From the NCBI GenBank assembly GCA_026399755.1, contig JAPLQI010000117.1, positions 1-56,765 on the forward strand: a stretch of 56,765 nt of DNA, given 5' to 3'. The stretch is from Pseudomonadota bacterium. GTDB lineage: Bacteria; Pseudomonadota; Gammaproteobacteria; Burkholderiales; Chitinibacteraceae. Each line of letters starts with the position of its first letter. Position 1 is the first letter of the stretch. The position numbers and the translations under genes are program-made. This document shows, piece after piece, positions 15,936 through 25,660 of the stretch. The notes beneath the pieces were generated by a model, which made no database searches, was not told the DNA's origin, and saw only the letters and a program-made list of their open reading frames with translations.

Positions 15936-17063
15936 TTATTTAATGCTGGCGGAAATCACTTCACGTAAAGCAATGCAAACGCGTTCTACATCCGCTACTT
16001 CCATTGCTGGGAATAGCGGCAGAGTAATGGTGCTTGCGCCAATATGCTCCGCGTGCGGGTACATGCCTTCGCTGTAGCCTAGATTGCGATAATAAGTAAA
16101 CAGGTGCAGCACAGGGTAGTGAACGCCTATGCCTATGCCTTTTTCTTTCATTTTCGCGATAAATTCACCACGACTGATATTCATCTTAGAAAGCGGCAAT
16201 AGCGGTTGGAACATATGCCAATTGCTGTTTGTAAAATCAGCGGGCGGCAATTCTAAGCCTAAATCGGCGTCTAGCAAACGGAAATAAGCTTGCGCAAGCT
16301 CTTTTCGCTTGGCGTTAAAGCCATCAAGCTGCTTAAGTTGCCCCAAGCCAATGGCTGCGGCTACATCGGTCATATTGAATTTACCGCCGGGCAAATCCAC
16401 ATCCATGCTGCCATCAGGGAAGCGGGTTACGCCTTGTAAGCGCCATTTCTCAAATAGCGCGGCCTCGGCTTCGTTATTCATCACCAAGGCGCCACCTTCG
16501 GTGGTGGTCATGTTTTTATTGGCATGAAAAGAAATCGAGCATAGATCGCCAAAGCTGCCGACTTTTTGGCCGTTCCAAGTTGCGCCCTGTGCCTGCGCTG
16601 CATCTTCAATTACGCGTAAGCCGTGTTTTTTAGCGATGGCATAGAGGCGATCTCTATCAACCGGCAAACCTGCCAGATCAATCGGGATAATCGCCTTGGT
16701 GCGTGGCGTAATGGCGGCTTCGACTAAATCTAAATCAATATTACGTGTCGCCGGATCGACATCCACCATCACTAGCTTGCCACCCGTATTTAAAATTACA
16801 TTGGTGGTGGATACCCAAGTCATGGGGGTGGTGATGACTTCATCGCCGGGCTGTATATCAATTAATCGCAACGCGATCTCTTGCCCGCCGGTTGCGGAAT
16901 TCACCACGCGCACAGGACGGCCGCCAAAATAGGCGGAAAGCGCCGCTTCAAAGGCTTTTACTTTTGGGCCGCTGGTAATCCAGCCAGAGCGAAGCACATC
17001 GGCCACATCATTAATCGTTTCTTCGTCAATGCTTGGGCGGGTAAAGGGGAGGAAATCGCTCAT
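15936..17063 (-). CDS. arnB: UDP-4-amino-4-deoxy-L-arabinose aminotransferase ArnB
   Basis: PLP enzyme that converts UDP-4-keto-pentose to UDP-L-Ara4N with glutamate. The 375-residue protein begins FLPFTRPSIDEETINDV, as in ArnB. It has the PLP-contacting VIEDAAQAQGA (151-161) and the Schiff-base Lys183 in SFHANKNMTTTEGG. The C-terminal half has HYPVLHLFTYY, where the substrate phosphates bind. The start overlaps the stop of the VanZ-like gene (ATGA), a sign of one transcript. A related DegT-family sugar aminotransferase is the alternative, but context favours ArnB. Confidence 0.95.
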   Translation of the reverse strand: MSDFLPFTRPSIDEETINDVADVLRSGWITSGPKVKAFEAALSAYFGGRPVRVVNSATGGQEIALRLIDIQPGDEVITTPMTWVSTTNVILNTGGKLVMVDVDPATRNIDLDLVEAAITPRTKAIIPIDLAGLPVDRDRLYAIAKKHGLRVIEDAAQAQGATWNGQKVGSFGDLCSISFHANKNMTTTEGGALVMNNEAEAALFEKWRLQGVTRFPDGSMDVDLPGGKFNMTDVAAAIGLGQLKQLDGFNAKRKELAQAYFRLLDADLGLELPPADFTNSNWHMFQPLLPLSKMNISRGEFIAKMKEKGIGIGVHYPVLHLFTYYRNLGYSEGMYPHAEHIGASTITLPLFPAMEVADVERVCIALREVISASIK

Positions 17064-17422
17064 GAATGATCCGTTTGTATTTTTAAAGGATGTGGCAAGA
17101 ATTGAAGCACGATTGCGGCGATGCCAGTGCCAATCAACGCGCCACAGGCGTTGGCCAGCATGTCGTGGGTGTCAAAACTTCGATAGGGTGTGAGTGCCTG
17201 TGCAAACTCAATGGCAACGCCCATTAAGCTAGCCAGTAACCAGATAAGGGGCAGCTTTTTTTGGCGAACAAGGCCAAACCAAAGTGCAAGCAAGCCATAA
17301 GCCAGAAAATGACCAATTTTATCGCTATTTGGCATGGCTGGCATGGTGAGCGGAATCAAAGACAGCACCCAAATAAATGCCACATAAGCCCAAGCGAGTC
17401 GTGCAAAGACCATCCTTGCCAT
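17060..17422 (-). CDS. VanZ-like membrane protein in the arn operon
   Basis: A 120-residue membrane protein of the VanZ-like family. It begins MARMVFARLAWAYVAFIWVLS, and PNSDKIGHFLAYGLLALWFG and GVAIEFAQALTPYRSFDTHDMLANACGALIG are family-typical. About four helices are present. The start overlaps the previous stop (TAATG) and its stop overlaps the arnB start, so it is embedded in the arn operon. The ATG at 17413 is an alternative. VanZ of Enterococcus gives low-level teicoplanin resistance, but the biochemical role of the family is unknown, and a role in Ara4N export or tailoring is only inferred from position. Confidence 0.85.
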   Translation of the reverse strand: MARMVFARLAWAYVAFIWVLSLIPLTMPAMPNSDKIGHFLAYGLLALWFGLVRQKKLPLIWLLASLMGVAIEFAQALTPYRSFDTHDMLANACGALIGTGIAAIVLQFLPHPLKIQTDHS

Positions 17423-17793
17423 TAGCTTTTTGCTACCAGCAATACGCCCAGCATAATAATGGCGATGCCCACTAGGCGCATTGGCGTTACTGCTTCGCCA
17501 AATAACCACCAAGCTAAGCCTGCATTCACTACATAGCCAATGGATAACATAGGGTAGGCGATGCTGACCTCTACGCGGGACAGCGCCAAAATCCAGACCA
17601 CCACGCTAATTACATAGCAAGATAGCCCACCAATAATATGCGGATTACTAGCGACTTTTAGTCCGATTGGCCATGCATTTGCCATGGAGAAATCGAATTG
17701 CCCAATGGTGCGTGTGCCCGCTTTTAATAAAAGCTGAGCACCCGCATTGAGCAATACACCAAATAAAATCAATCCAAACTCAAGGGCTTTCAT
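17422..17793 (-). CDS. ArnE/ArnF-like small EamA-family flippase subunit
   Basis: A 123-residue, four-helix EamA/SMR-type protein (ALEFGLILFGVLLNAGAQLLLKAGTR at the start; GLAWWLFGEAVTPMRLVGIAIIMLGVLLVAKS at the end). In enterobacteria ArnE and ArnF together flip undecaprenyl-phosphate-Ara4N to the periplasm. Only one such gene is present here, so it may form a homodimer or have another partner. The ATG overlaps the arnT stop by ATGA, and the stop overlaps the VanZ-like start. A generic multidrug SMR transporter is less likely given the context. Confidence 0.82.
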   Translation of the reverse strand: MKALEFGLILFGVLLNAGAQLLLKAGTRTIGQFDFSMANAWPIGLKVASNPHIIGGLSCYVISVVVWILALSRVEVSIAYPMLSIGYVVNAGLAWWLFGEAVTPMRLVGIAIIMLGVLLVAKS

Positions 17794-19427
17794 GGTTTTG
17801 CAATCACGAGTCGGCGGGCATCGGTAGCAATTGTTTTCATTTTTAATCCGCGTGTTTGTAATTCGTTAAATGTTTCTTTTTGTAAAAAGGCGATAGGTTG
17901 AGTGTCGCTATTCCAACGTGCAATAAAATCATCTAGCGTAATGCGTTTGTCGGGTTCTGATTTTTGGCCCATTTCAAATTCGTCAATATATTCAACAAAT
18001 TGCAAAGTGCGTTTTAAATAAAAGGGCAGCGATTGATCGTAATAACGTACGGCGTAGAGTGTGCTTTGCGGCGTGAGCTGAGGCTTGATGGCTTCAACCA
18101 GATGGTAGCTGGAGTTGGTGTAGGCGTAAGACTCGTGCCCCACCATCGGTAGCTGCCCGCCTACTAATCCAGCCAAGGCCATCGTGGCAATTGCCGCTTC
18201 TTTTTTGCCTTTGCCTGCCAAAATAAAGCTGGCGATTGCTCCGCCTGCTAAAACCAAGCCTGCCGCCACTAGCCAGCCCGCATAGGCCGCGTTATAGATT
18301 TGTGGGGTGTGCTCGCTTGCCATGCTGCTGACATAAGGATAGGCGCCAATCAGCACAAGACCAGGGATGGCAATCCAGAGAAAGTGCCAACGCAGCGCTT
18401 TGCCGCTGATATCCATCAGCGTTTGCGCCATTAGCATGGCGAGCGCAGGGAAAATAGGCAGGATATAAGAAGGCAGTTTGGAACCTGATTTGGAGAAGAA
18501 AGCAAAAATAAATACCGACCAAATCAAAAGAAAGCGATTGGTTTTAAATTGCTCACTGCTTTGCCAGCTTTTCTTTAAAGCTTGCGGCAACAGGCTGGTC
18601 CAAGGCAATAGGCCTACGGCAAGAATCGGGAAGAAATACCAAAGTGGGCCTTCGCGGCGATGCTCGGTACTTAAAAAGCGCTCGAAGTGCTCGTGAATAA
18701 AGAAAAACTGAGCGAATTCAGGATTGGCTTTAGATACGGTTAAGAACCAAGGTGCGGTAATGAGTAAGGCTAGTGCTAGACCTTTAATGAGATGGAGCTT
18801 GGTCCAGAGCTTAAGGTCTCGGCAAATAATGGAGTACATCACAATCGCGATGCCAGGGAGTACCAAGCCAATCAAGCCTTTAGATAAAACGGCTAGACCA
18901 ATCGCGCCCCAAGCCACGAGCATGCCATTGCGGTTTTCTTTGGCGCTGGCGCCGTCTCTTTGCGCTAGCAAAAAGCCGCACAGACTGAATGTCAGAAATG
19001 CGCTGACACCCATATCGAGCGTTAAAAAGTGCCCATTGCCTATCCACCAAGCACTACTGGCTAAAATGCCGCTAGCAAGCCATGCCGTGGCTTCGCCCAA
19101 GAGTTTGCGGCTGGTAAAAAAAACGGCGAGCAAAGATAAAAATCCGGTAATACTAGGCCAAATACGTGCGGCGAACTCTGATTCGCCAAGTATTTCAAAG
19201 CTGGCCGCTGTGGCCCAATACTGTAAAGCGGGTTTTTCAAAGTATTTAACGCCATTCAGGCGCGGGGTATTCCAATCGCCACTTGCGACCATTTCGCGCG
19301 CAATTTCTGCATAGCGGCCTTCGTCTGGCGTAATAAGCTTGCGATAACCAAGTGTGCCGAACCAAAGGACGGCCAAGAGAACAAGCACCAGCCACTTGGC
19401 GGCGGGGCGATTAATCAGACTATTCAT
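17790..19427 (-). CDS. arnT: Undecaprenyl phosphate-Ara4N transferase ArnT (lipid A)
   Basis: Inner-membrane GT83 enzyme that transfers aminoarabinose from undecaprenyl phosphate to lipid A in the periplasm and so lowers the negative charge that polymyxins bind. The 545-residue protein has the first-loop motif ITPDEGRYAEIAREM with the likely catalytic Asp and Glu, then GVKYFEKPALQYW. About 12 hydrophobic segments span the first 420 residues, and a soluble C-terminal periplasmic domain follows. It is the first gene of the leftward cluster, with a 102-base gap to the smr gene and no obvious PmrA-type box that I can see. Confidence 0.93.
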   Translation of the reverse strand: MNSLINRPAAKWLVLVLLAVLWFGTLGYRKLITPDEGRYAEIAREMVASGDWNTPRLNGVKYFEKPALQYWATAASFEILGESEFAARIWPSITGFLSLLAVFFTSRKLLGEATAWLASGILASSAWWIGNGHFLTLDMGVSAFLTFSLCGFLLAQRDGASAKENRNGMLVAWGAIGLAVLSKGLIGLVLPGIAIVMYSIICRDLKLWTKLHLIKGLALALLITAPWFLTVSKANPEFAQFFFIHEHFERFLSTEHRREGPLWYFFPILAVGLLPWTSLLPQALKKSWQSSEQFKTNRFLLIWSVFIFAFFSKSGSKLPSYILPIFPALAMLMAQTLMDISGKALRWHFLWIAIPGLVLIGAYPYVSSMASEHTPQIYNAAYAGWLVAAGLVLAGGAIASFILAGKGKKEAAIATMALAGLVGGQLPMVGHESYAYTNSSYHLVEAIKPQLTPQSTLYAVRYYDQSLPFYLKRTLQFVEYIDEFEMGQKSEPDKRITLDDFIARWNSDTQPIAFLQKETFNELQTRGLKMKTIATDARRLVIAKP

Positions 19428-19529
19428 GTGTTTTCATTGGGGTTGAGCGGTGCGGCATTGTACCTGAAGCCGCATGGATGGGTGAATCGCTGCTGTGTAT
19501 AGAATTTGTAGGCTAAAAACGAGTTTGTT

Positions 19530-20141
19530 TTATTCTCTGCGTGTTCGAATTAAAACCAAGACCGCGCCACCGCCACCTGTCTGTTGTGGGGCTTGGCAAA
19601 AAGCCAGCACTTCATCTCTTTGCGCCAGCCAGTTTTTAAGCTTTTGTTTCAAAATGGGCTCGCCATTTTTAGAACCCATACCTTTGCCGTGCACAATGCA
19701 CACACAGCGTAGGCCTGCGGCATTGGCGCTTTGTAGAAAACGCGTCACGCTCATTCTGGCCTCGTCGCTACTTAATCCGTGTAAATCCAAATGAGCCGTA
19801 GTAGGCCATTGCCCTTTGCGTAAGCGTTTAAGCGTGTCGAGCTTTTGCCCTGGCTTGCTATACAGCAGCTCTTCGCCGGGCGCTAATTCATCCCAAGGCC
19901 AAAAATCGGTCATATCATCAAGGGGGCTAAGGTGCTCGGTGCGTTGCTTGCGCGGCCAAGGGCTAACTTCTGGTTTGGGGTGGCTGTATTGCTTGTTTTG
20001 AAGCGGCTTAACGCCTTGCACCGAGCGCATAAAAAGGGCGTGATCATCCAGTGCCTCAATTGGCTTATGCGGAGTCTTGCTCGCAACCTGCGGCTTGATG
20101 CGTAATGCTTTTCTGAGTTGGCGTAGCTTTGGGCTGTCCAT
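19530..20141 (-). CDS. Smr-domain protein (MutS2 C-terminal-like)
   Basis: A 203-residue protein with a basic N-terminal half and a C-terminal Smr domain: LDLHGLSSDEARMSV and VCIVHGKGMGSKNGE hold the two signature motifs (LDLHG and HGKG). Smr domains nick or bind branched nucleic acid, or take part in ribosome rescue (SmrB). The family of small stand-alone Smr proteins fits best. I chose ATG 20141 because the upstream in-frame TTG at 20156 lies inside the trxB terminator hairpin. Confidence 0.88.
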   Translation of the reverse strand: MDSPKLRQLRKALRIKPQVASKTPHKPIEALDDHALFMRSVQGVKPLQNKQYSHPKPEVSPWPRKQRTEHLSPLDDMTDFWPWDELAPGEELLYSKPGQKLDTLKRLRKGQWPTTAHLDLHGLSSDEARMSVTRFLQSANAAGLRCVCIVHGKGMGSKNGEPILKQKLKNWLAQRDEVLAFCQAPQQTGGGGAVLVLIRTRRE

Positions 20142-20154
20142 TTGAGTCCAATGC

Positions 20155-20177
20155 AAAAGGGGCGCTGAGCGCCCCTT
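20155..20177 (-). terminator. Rho-independent terminator after trxB
   Basis: On the minus strand AAGGGGCGCTCAGCGCCCCTT forms a strong stem and is followed by TT, about 20 bases past the trxB stop. It separates trxB from the smr gene. Confidence 0.85.
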
Positions 20178-20196
20178 GGGTCATTCTGTTAGGGTT

Positions 20197-21438
<1,242 letters not shown>

Positions 21439-21468
21439 TTGAATTATTTAAGCTGAAGCGGCTATAAT
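21439..21468 (+). promoter_or_regulatory. Sigma-70-type promoter of rpsB
   Basis: The -35 box TTGAAT (21439-21444) and the perfect -10 box TATAAT (21463-21468) are separated by 18 bases. A predicted start near 21475 gives a leader of about 118 bases before the rpsB ATG. Confidence 0.85.
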
Positions 21469-21474
21469 CCTGTG

Positions 21475-21592
21475 CTCTGTGGGCATGGTGCCTGCAGATA
21501 ATTTTGGTGCTCACCCCGTTAAGGGTGCTCAAAATCAGTGATTTTGGGTGTCGTGTGAGTGCTAGATGTAACCCTTAGCTTGGAGTTTTACT
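21475..21592 (+). promoter_or_regulatory. Structured rpsB 5' leader
   Basis: The leader can form a small hairpin GGCA-TGG-TGCC (21482-21492) and a longer one: ATTTTG (21501-21506) with CAAAAT (21530-21535), extended by CACCC (21512-21516) with GGGTG (21523-21527). In gammaproteobacteria the rpsB leader binds S2 for autogenous control; a similar role here is inferred from position and structure only. Confidence 0.5.
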
Positions 21593-22315
21593 ATGTCCGT
21601 TAGCATGCGCGATATGCTTGAAGCCGGTGTCCACTTCGGTCACCAAACTCGTTACTGGCACCCAAAGATGGGTCAATACATTTTTGGCGCACGTAACAAG
21701 ATTCATATTATCAACCTCGAAAAAACACTGCCATTGTTTGAAGAAGCTGTTAAATACGCTCGTCGTATTGCTGCAAACAAAGGTACTGTTCTGTTCGTAG
21801 GTACTAAGCGCCAGGCTCGTGAAATCGTTGCTGAAGAAGCAGCGCGTTGCGGCATGCCTTTCGTTGATCACCGCTGGTTAGGCGGTATGCTGACTAACTA
21901 CAAAACAGTTAAGCAGTCGATCAAACGTCTGGAAGAGTTACAAGTTATCGTTGCTAATGAAAACAGCGGCTACGGTAAGAAAGAATTGCTAGACATGAAT
22001 CGTGAAGTTGAAAAACTCAATCGTAGCCTGGGCGGTATCAAGGATATGAAGGGTCTGCCAGACGCGATTTTCGTGATCGACACTGGTTACCAAAAGGGTA
22101 CTTTGGTTGAAGCTAAGAAACTGGGTATCCCAGTTATCGGCGTAGTTGATACCAATAACAACCCAGAAGGCATTGATTTCGTTATCCCTGGTAACGATGA
22201 TTCAAGCCGCGCAATTCGTTTGTACGCTCAAGGTATGGCTGACGCCGTGCTTGAAGGTAAAAACCAATCAGCACAAGAACTTGTCGAAGCAGCTGCTGCA
22301 GCAACTGCACAGTAA
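21593..22315 (+). CDS. rpsB: 30S ribosomal protein S2
   Basis: Small-subunit protein needed for S1 docking on the ribosome. The 240-residue sequence has the S2 landmarks [22 protein letters not shown] at the start, [16 protein letters not shown] near 97, and [25 protein letters not shown] near 175. TTGGAG lies 8 bases before the ATG. It leads the conserved rpsB-tsf-pyrH-frr cluster and has its own promoter. Codon use is typical of a highly expressed gene. Confidence 0.98.
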   Translation: MSVSMRDMLEAGVHFGHQTRYWHPKMGQYIFGARNKIHIINLEKTLPLFEEAVKYARRIAANKGTVLFVGTKRQAREIVAEEAARCGMPFVDHRWLGGMLTNYKTVKQSIKRLEELQVIVANENSGYGKKELLDMNREVEKLNRSLGGIKDMKGLPDAIFVIDTGYQKGTLVEAKKLGIPVIGVVDTNNNPEGIDFVIPGNDDSSRAIRLYAQGMADAVLEGKNQSAQELVEAAAAATAQ

Positions 22316-22333
22316 TATCGTAAAGTTAATATG

Positions 22334-22361
22334 CGAAAAAGGGGCGTTTCGCCCCTTTTTT
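22334..22361 (+). terminator. Rho-independent terminator/attenuator between rpsB and tsf
   Basis: AAAAAGGGGCG-TTT-CGCCCCTTTTTT forms an 11-base stem followed by T residues, 17 bases after the rpsB stop. It may reduce readthrough from rpsB into tsf, which are translated at different levels. Confidence 0.85.
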
Positions 22362-22457
22362 GTAAATAACAGATAAGTAGCTCTGCATCTTGTCTGGTGT
22401 GCGTAGCACCCTGACAATCGATGCTCTACTCCTTACCCAGTTTCAGGAGAAATAATC

Positions 22458-23333
22458 ATGGCGGAAATTACCGCGAAAATGGTTGCCCAGCTGCGCGAGC
22501 TGACTGGCCTTGGCATGATGGAATGTAAAAAAGCTTTGGTTGAAGCCGATGGCGACATCAAAAAAGCTGAAGAAGTAATGCGAATCAAATCTGGCAACAA
22601 GGCGTCCAAGCTGGCTGGCCGTACTGCTGCTGAGGGGATTATCGCTTCATTTATCTCTGATGATAAAAAAATTGGCGCTGTACTTGAAGTAAACTGTGAA
22701 ACAGACTTCTTAGCTAAAGATGAAGGCTTCATTGCTTTTGCTAAGCTGGCAGCACAAGCTGTTGCGGATGCAAATCCTGCTGATGTTGAAGCACTGGCAC
22801 AAGTTGTAGTGAACGGCAAAACAGTTGAAGAAATCCGTAAAGATGCTGTAGCTAAGCTGGGTGAAAACGTGACATTGCGTCGTTTTGCACGCTTTGAAAC
22901 AGCGGGTCAAATTGCAGCTTACCTGCACGGCAACAAAATCGGCGTGCTGCTGGATATCGTTGGCGGTGACGAGCAATTAGCTAAGCAAATTGCGATGCAT
23001 ATTGCGGCGACTAAGCCTAAGTCCCTCGATGCAAGCGGCGTACCTGCTGAGTTGATCGAAACTGAACGCCGTGTTGCTACTGAGCGCGCTAAAGAAGCGG
23101 GCAAGCCAGAAGCAATGCTGGAAAAAATCGTTGAAGGTACTGTACAGAAATACCTGAAAGATGTTGTTTTGCTGAGCCAATCATTTGTAATGGACGACAA
23201 AGTAACTATTGAACAGTTGTTGAAAAACAACTCAGCAACAGTGAATGCATTTAATTTGTTTGTTGTTGGTGAAGGCATTGAAAAAGTAGTGGTTGATTAC
23301 GCTGCTGAAGTAGCTGCTGCTGCAAAGATCTAA
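22458..23333 (+). CDS. tsf: Elongation factor Ts
   Basis: Nucleotide exchange factor that recycles EF-Tu-GDP. The 291-residue protein begins [26 protein letters not shown], the UBA-like EF-Tu-contacting domain. The conserved VEVNCETDF-type motif is present as [14 protein letters not shown] near 77. The subdomain with [11 protein letters not shown] follows, then the C-terminal module. TTCAGGAGAAATAATC gives a strong SD. It lies between rpsB and pyrH, as in most proteobacteria. Confidence 0.98.
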   Translation: MAEITAKMVAQLRELTGLGMMECKKALVEADGDIKKAEEVMRIKSGNKASKLAGRTAAEGIIASFISDDKKIGAVLEVNCETDFLAKDEGFIAFAKLAAQAVADANPADVEALAQVVVNGKTVEEIRKDAVAKLGENVTLRRFARFETAGQIAAYLHGNKIGVLLDIVGGDEQLAKQIAMHIAATKPKSLDASGVPAELIETERRVATERAKEAGKPEAMLEKIVEGTVQKYLKDVVLLSQSFVMDDKVTIEQLLKNNSATVNAFNLFVVGEGIEKVVVDYAAEVAAAAKI

Positions 23334-23404
23334 GTGTTGTTTGGTCGGGCTTGAGCGCTCGTCGTATTTAAAGTCTGATCAATAGCAAATTAAGTCGTTT
23401 TATG

Positions 23405-23429
23405 CGCCGCACGGTAACGTGCGGCGTTT
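23405..23429 (+). terminator. Hairpin terminator after tsf
   Basis: CGCCGCACG-GTAA-CGTGCGGCG forms a perfect 9-bp stem with a 4-base loop, followed by TTT. It lies between tsf and pyrH and excludes the longer upstream reading of pyrH. Confidence 0.75.
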
Positions 23430-23464
23430 CCACAATTCGCCCTCCATGGATAAGGAATCTTCAA

Positions 23465-24184
23465 ATGAGCCAAGCACCCAAATATAAACGCATTTTGCTG
23501 AAACTCTCCGGTGAAGCCCTCATGGGTGAGGATAGTTACGGTATTAATCGCGTTACGATTGATCGTATTGTTGGTGAAATCAAGGCTGTATTGGATTTAG
23601 GCGTTCAGGTTGGTGTTGTGATTGGCGGGGGTAATATTTTTCGCGGTGTAGCACCCGCAGCTGCAGGTATGGATAGGGCTACTGCTGATTATATGGGTAT
23701 GCTGGCAACCGTAATGAATGCCTTGGCTTTGCAGGACGCGATGAAGCGCGCTGGCATTGTGAGCCGCGTTCAATCTGCGCTGACCATCCAGCAAGTGGCT
23801 GAGCCTTATGTGCGCGGTAAAGCAATTCGCTACCTCGAAGAAAATAAAGTCGTTATTTTTGGTGCAGGAACGGGCAATCCTTTCTTTACTACCGATACTG
23901 CTGCAGCATTGCGCGGTATGGAAATGGGTGCAGATATTGTTCTTAAGGCCACCAAGGTTGATGGTGTTTATACTGATGATCCTAAGAAAAATCCAGATGC
24001 CGTACGCTATCAAACCCTAACTTTTGATGAGGCCATTGGCCGCAATCTAAAAGTGATGGATGCCACCGCATTCGCGCTTTGCCGCGATCAAAATATGAAT
24101 TTAAGCGTCTTTAGTATCTTCAAGGCCGGCGCATTAAAGCGCGTAGTTCTTGGGGAAGATGAAGGTACGCTGGTACACTGCTAA
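23465..24184 (+). CDS. pyrH: Uridylate kinase
   Basis: Hexameric UMP kinase that makes UDP in pyrimidine synthesis. From ATG 23465 the protein has 239 residues. It begins with [16 protein letters not shown] (phosphate binding), followed by [13 protein letters not shown] and [18 protein letters not shown], then [39 protein letters not shown] is the usual ATP and UMP region. The start was chosen because the upstream in-frame segment lies within a terminator hairpin and has no homology-like pattern. AAGGAATC precedes the ATG. Confidence 0.97.
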   Translation: MSQAPKYKRILLKLSGEALMGEDSYGINRVTIDRIVGEIKAVLDLGVQVGVVIGGGNIFRGVAPAAAGMDRATADYMGMLATVMNALALQDAMKRAGIVSRVQSALTIQQVAEPYVRGKAIRYLEENKVVIFGAGTGNPFFTTDTAAALRGMEMGADIVLKATKVDGVYTDDPKKNPDAVRYQTLTFDEAIGRNLKVMDATAFALCRDQNMNLSVFSIFKAGALKRVVLGEDEGTLVHC

Positions 24185-24289
24185 GCCCTCGTAGTAAGGC
24201 TAGGTTTAAGCGACGCTTTATGTGCTTGATATGGCATAGTGCAAATGAATAATTACTTATTAGTCGATGAGTAAATAAGGGAATACATT

Positions 24290-24847
24290 ATGATTGCAGA
24301 TATTAAAAGCAATACCGATACAAAAATGCAGAAATCAGTTGACGCTTTGCGCGTTAATTTGGCAAAAGTTCGTACGGGCCGTGCGCACGTTGGTTTGTTA
24401 GATCATATCAATGTAGATTACTACGGTGCACCTACTGCAATTAATCAAGTAGCTAATGTTACTTTGATTGATTCACGCACAATTGGTGTGCAAGCTTGGG
24501 AAAAGACCATGATTTCCAAGATTGAAAAAGCCATTCGTGATGGTGATTTGGGCTTAAACCCATCCACTAATGGTGATGTGATTCGTGTACCAATGCCTGC
24601 ATTAACCGAAGAACGCCGTAAAGATTTAACAAAGATTGTTCGTAATGAAGCGGATGATGCTAAGGTTGCGGTGCGTAATATTCGCCGTGATGCAAACGAG
24701 CAGTTAAAGCGTTTAGTCAAAGACAAAGATATTTCTGAAGACGATGAGCGCCGTGGTACGGATGAAGTTCAAAAGTTAACAGATAGATATGTCATTGAAA
24801 TAGAAAAATTGTTAGCAGAAAAAGAAAAAGAATTAATGACAATGTAA
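24290..24847 (+). CDS. frr: Ribosome recycling factor
   Basis: Splits post-termination ribosomes with EF-G. The 185-residue length is standard. Family motifs are [21 protein letters not shown] near 26-46, [33 protein letters not shown] near 82-114, and a long C-terminal coiled coil rich in Lys, Arg, Asp and Glu. AAGGGA lies about 8 bases before the ATG. It is followed by a long inverted repeat before uppS. Confidence 0.98.
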   Translation: MIADIKSNTDTKMQKSVDALRVNLAKVRTGRAHVGLLDHINVDYYGAPTAINQVANVTLIDSRTIGVQAWEKTMISKIEKAIRDGDLGLNPSTNGDVIRVPMPALTEERRKDLTKIVRNEADDAKVAVRNIRRDANEQLKRLVKDKDISEDDERRGTDEVQKLTDRYVIEIEKLLAEKEKELMTM

Positions 24848-24848
24848 T

Positions 24849-24888
24849 CGTTTATTGGCCAATGGATGATTTCATTGGCCAATAAACG
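24849..24888. repeat. Perfect 16-bp inverted repeat between frr and uppS
   Basis: CGTTTATTGGCCAATG (24849-24864) and its exact reverse complement (24873-24888) flank an 8-base loop. No T run follows. The loop contains an in-frame ATG of the uppS frame, which would be hidden in the RNA hairpin. Confidence 0.85.
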
Positions 24889-24901
24889 TAAGGGGTTTGG
24901 T

Positions 24902-25660
24902 GTGGCCATATTCAGTAGCTCAACTAAAGAGATTCCGCAGGATATTGCGGCTGTTCCTCGTCATATTGCCGTGATTATGGATGGCAATGGGCGTTGGGCA
25001 AAAAAACGCATGATGCCACGTATTTTTGGCCATAAGCGTGGAGTAGAAGCTCTGCGTGAGACAGTACGTGCATGCGACGCCTTGGGTGTCGGCTATTTAA
25101 CCGTATTTGCATTTAGTAATGAGAATTGGCGTCGCCCTCAGGATGAGGTCTCTTTTTTAATGGGGCTTTTCCTTAAAGTATTAAGCGGTGAAATCACCCG
25201 CATGCATGATAAAAACATTCGATTAAAAATTGTCGGCAATCGTGATCATTTCGGCCCTGAATTAGTCACCTTAATTGAAGCCGCAGAAGAAAAAACAGCG
25301 ACTAATACCGGTTTAACACTTTCAATTGCGGCCGATTATGGCGGCCGTTGGGATGTTATAAATGCCACGCGCATGCTGTTGAGCGACCATCCTGAATTAA
25401 ATACTACCTTTACTGAAGACGATTTATCACCTTATCTGGCGATGGCGTATGCCCCTGAGCCGGATTTGTTTATTCGTACCGGCGGTGAACAGCGAATTAG
25501 TAATTTCCTCTTATGGCAATTAGCGTATACCGAGCTTTATTTCAGCGATATGCTTTGGCCTGATTTTGATCGAGTAGCACTTGAAGCTGCTATTGATTGG
25601 TATCACGGGCGAGAGCGTCGTTTTGGCCGTATTAGCGAGCAACTCCAATCCTCATGCTAA
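24902..25660 (+). CDS. uppS: Undecaprenyl diphosphate synthase (cis-prenyltransferase)
   Basis: Builds C55 undecaprenyl diphosphate, the lipid carrier for peptidoglycan and LPS. The 252-residue protein has the signature VIMDGNGRWAKKR with the catalytic Asp and the diphosphate-binding residues, then HKRGVEALR, FAFSNENWRRP and DLFIRTGGEQRISNFLLWQ. I chose GTG 24902 because AAGGGG precedes it at good spacing. The earlier ATG 24866 is in the hairpin loop and would give 264 residues. It overlaps cdsA by seven bases. Confidence 0.95.
   Translation: MAIFSSSTKEIPQDIAAVPRHIAVIMDGNGRWAKKRMMPRIFGHKRGVEALRETVRACDALGVGYLTVFAFSNENWRRPQDEVSFLMGLFLKVLSGEITRMHDKNIRLKIVGNRDHFGPELVTLIEAAEEKTATNTGLTLSIAADYGGRWDVINATRMLLSDHPELNTTFTEDDLSPYLAMAYAPEPDLFIRTGGEQRISNFLLWQLAYTELYFSDMLWPDFDRVALEAAIDWYHGRERRFGRISEQLQSSC

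Noticed and set aside
18724-19314. Plus-strand open frame of 196 codons opposite arnT
   Set aside because: Antisense shadow of a membrane protein gene; no SD and no recognisable domain.
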